Assembly (NCBI GenBank): GCA_003242645.1
Contig: QGVC01000003.1
Span: forward strand, 1 to 34,347
Length of the DNA: 34,347 bases
Reading direction: 5' to 3'
Source of the DNA: Pseudomonadota bacterium
Lineage (GTDB): Bacteria; Pseudomonadota; Alphaproteobacteria; Rhizobiales; Hyphomicrobiaceae
A program made the position numbers and the translations under genes. Shown piece by piece: positions 33,986-34,347 of this stretch. Below the pieces are notes generated by a model, which searched no databases, was not told the origin of the DNA, and saw nothing but the letters and a program-made list of their open reading frames with translations. Positions within the stretch are counted from its first letter, which is position 1. Each line of letters starts with the position of its first letter.

Positions 33986-34347
33986 ATGCGCCCCGGTGCT
34001 CGAATGAAAGCTGCCGTCGAGGTGCTGGACGAAATTTTCGTCCACCACCGGCCCGCAGCGCAGGCTTTGGCCGACTGGGGCAAGGCGCACCGTTTCGCGG
34101 GCTCCGGGGATCGAGCGGCCATCGGCAATCTCGTGTTCGACGTCCTTCGCCGCCGCCTCTCGCTTGCGGCGCGGATGGGCGACGACTCGACCCGTGCGCT
34201 CGTGCTTGCCGCCGCGCCAGAAGCTTTTGCCATGACGGCCGAGGAGGTCGCGGCCGCAGCTGACGGCTCCGAATATGCCCTCGCGCCGCTCACGCCATCC
34301 GAGCGCGCCGGCCTTGAACGTGAGGTGCCGGAAGATGCGCCCGCGCA
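33986..34347 (+). CDS. RsmB/NOP-family rRNA methyltransferase, N-terminal part (cut by window edge)
   Basis: About 120 residues are present, beginning MRPGARMKAAVEVLDEIF. The all-helical N-terminal region (an NusB-like fold in this family) includes FAGSGDRAAIGNLVFDVLRRR. The catalytic methyltransferase domain lies beyond the window. Family members place 5-methylcytosine in 16S rRNA. The call rests on this N-terminal pattern and on the position after guaB, a neighbourhood I recall from Hyphomicrobiales. ATG 34004 is an alternative start. Confidence 0.8.
   Translation, partial: MRPGARMKAAVEVLDEIFVHHRPAAQALADWGKAHRFAGSGDRAAIGNLVFDVLRRRLSLAARMGDDSTRALVLAAAPEAFAMTAEEVAAAADGSEYALAPLTPSERAGLEREVPEDAPA

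Overview
The window is chromosomal DNA of a GC-rich alphaproteobacterium, most likely of the order Hyphomicrobiales (Rhizobiales). This rests on gene content and order: acnA divergent from a ccmABCDG cytochrome c maturation cluster, an rpmH-rnpA-yidC-engB-argB block, an OlsB-type ornithine lipid enzyme, a sodium-symporter-like hybrid histidine kinase, and a ppx/gppA-rlmE-guaB-rsmB run. Genus cannot be fixed from sequence reading alone. No rRNA genes, insertion sequences, prophage, CRISPR array or clear mobile element were seen. Several genes appear to use GTG or TTG starts (acnA, ccmA, rpmH, the receiver protein, the 5.7-6.6 kb membrane protein, the 16.6 kb kinase and the Ppx/GppA protein).

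Layout. 1-436: 5' part of acnA on the minus strand. 625-3648: ccmA, ccmB, ccmC, ccmD and ccmG on the plus strand. They form the heme exporter and the periplasmic thiol reductase arm of System I cytochrome c maturation; ccmE, ccmF and ccmH must lie elsewhere. 3655-6618 (minus): olsB-like acyltransferase, a single-domain receiver protein and an unrecognised membrane protein. 6750-8422 (minus): argB translationally coupled to a HAD pyrimidine 5'-nucleotidase. 8672-10504 (plus): a Clp-N / proline-rich / membrane-tail protein that sits head-on inside the minus-strand engB-argB block. 10514-13879 (minus): engB, yidC, rnpA and rpmH, with a good sigma-70-type promoter at 14010-14038.

14290-18103 (plus): a TVP38-type membrane protein, a flavin disulfide-oxidoreductase-like protein that lacks the usual catalytic His, and a membrane histidine kinase. 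18456-19181 (plus): two nucleoid proteins, H-NS-like and HU-like with a Lys/Ala tail, ending at a GC-rich hairpin. 19357-19860 (minus): small secreted protein. 20137-23664 (minus): a 1175-residue transporter-like hybrid kinase. 23934-24320: mscL. 24339-25695 (minus): a radical SAM protein and a very acidic small protein. 25870-25944: tRNA-Gly(CCC). 26022-27836 (minus): a membrane glycosyltransferase with a type II secretion ATPase-like N-terminal domain. 27977-29865 (plus): a solute-binding protein and a 2-hydroxyacid dehydrogenase. 30106-34347 (plus): Ppx/GppA phosphatase, rlmE, guaB and the start of an RsmB-family methyltransferase.

Most of the window is housekeeping. The least explained items are the Clp-N membrane-tail protein, the radical SAM protein with a C-terminal four-cysteine motif next to an Asp/Glu-tailed small protein, the TVP38/atypical oxidoreductase/kinase trio, and the glycosyltransferase with a GspE-N-like domain. 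I see no clearly new multi-gene system such as a defence island.
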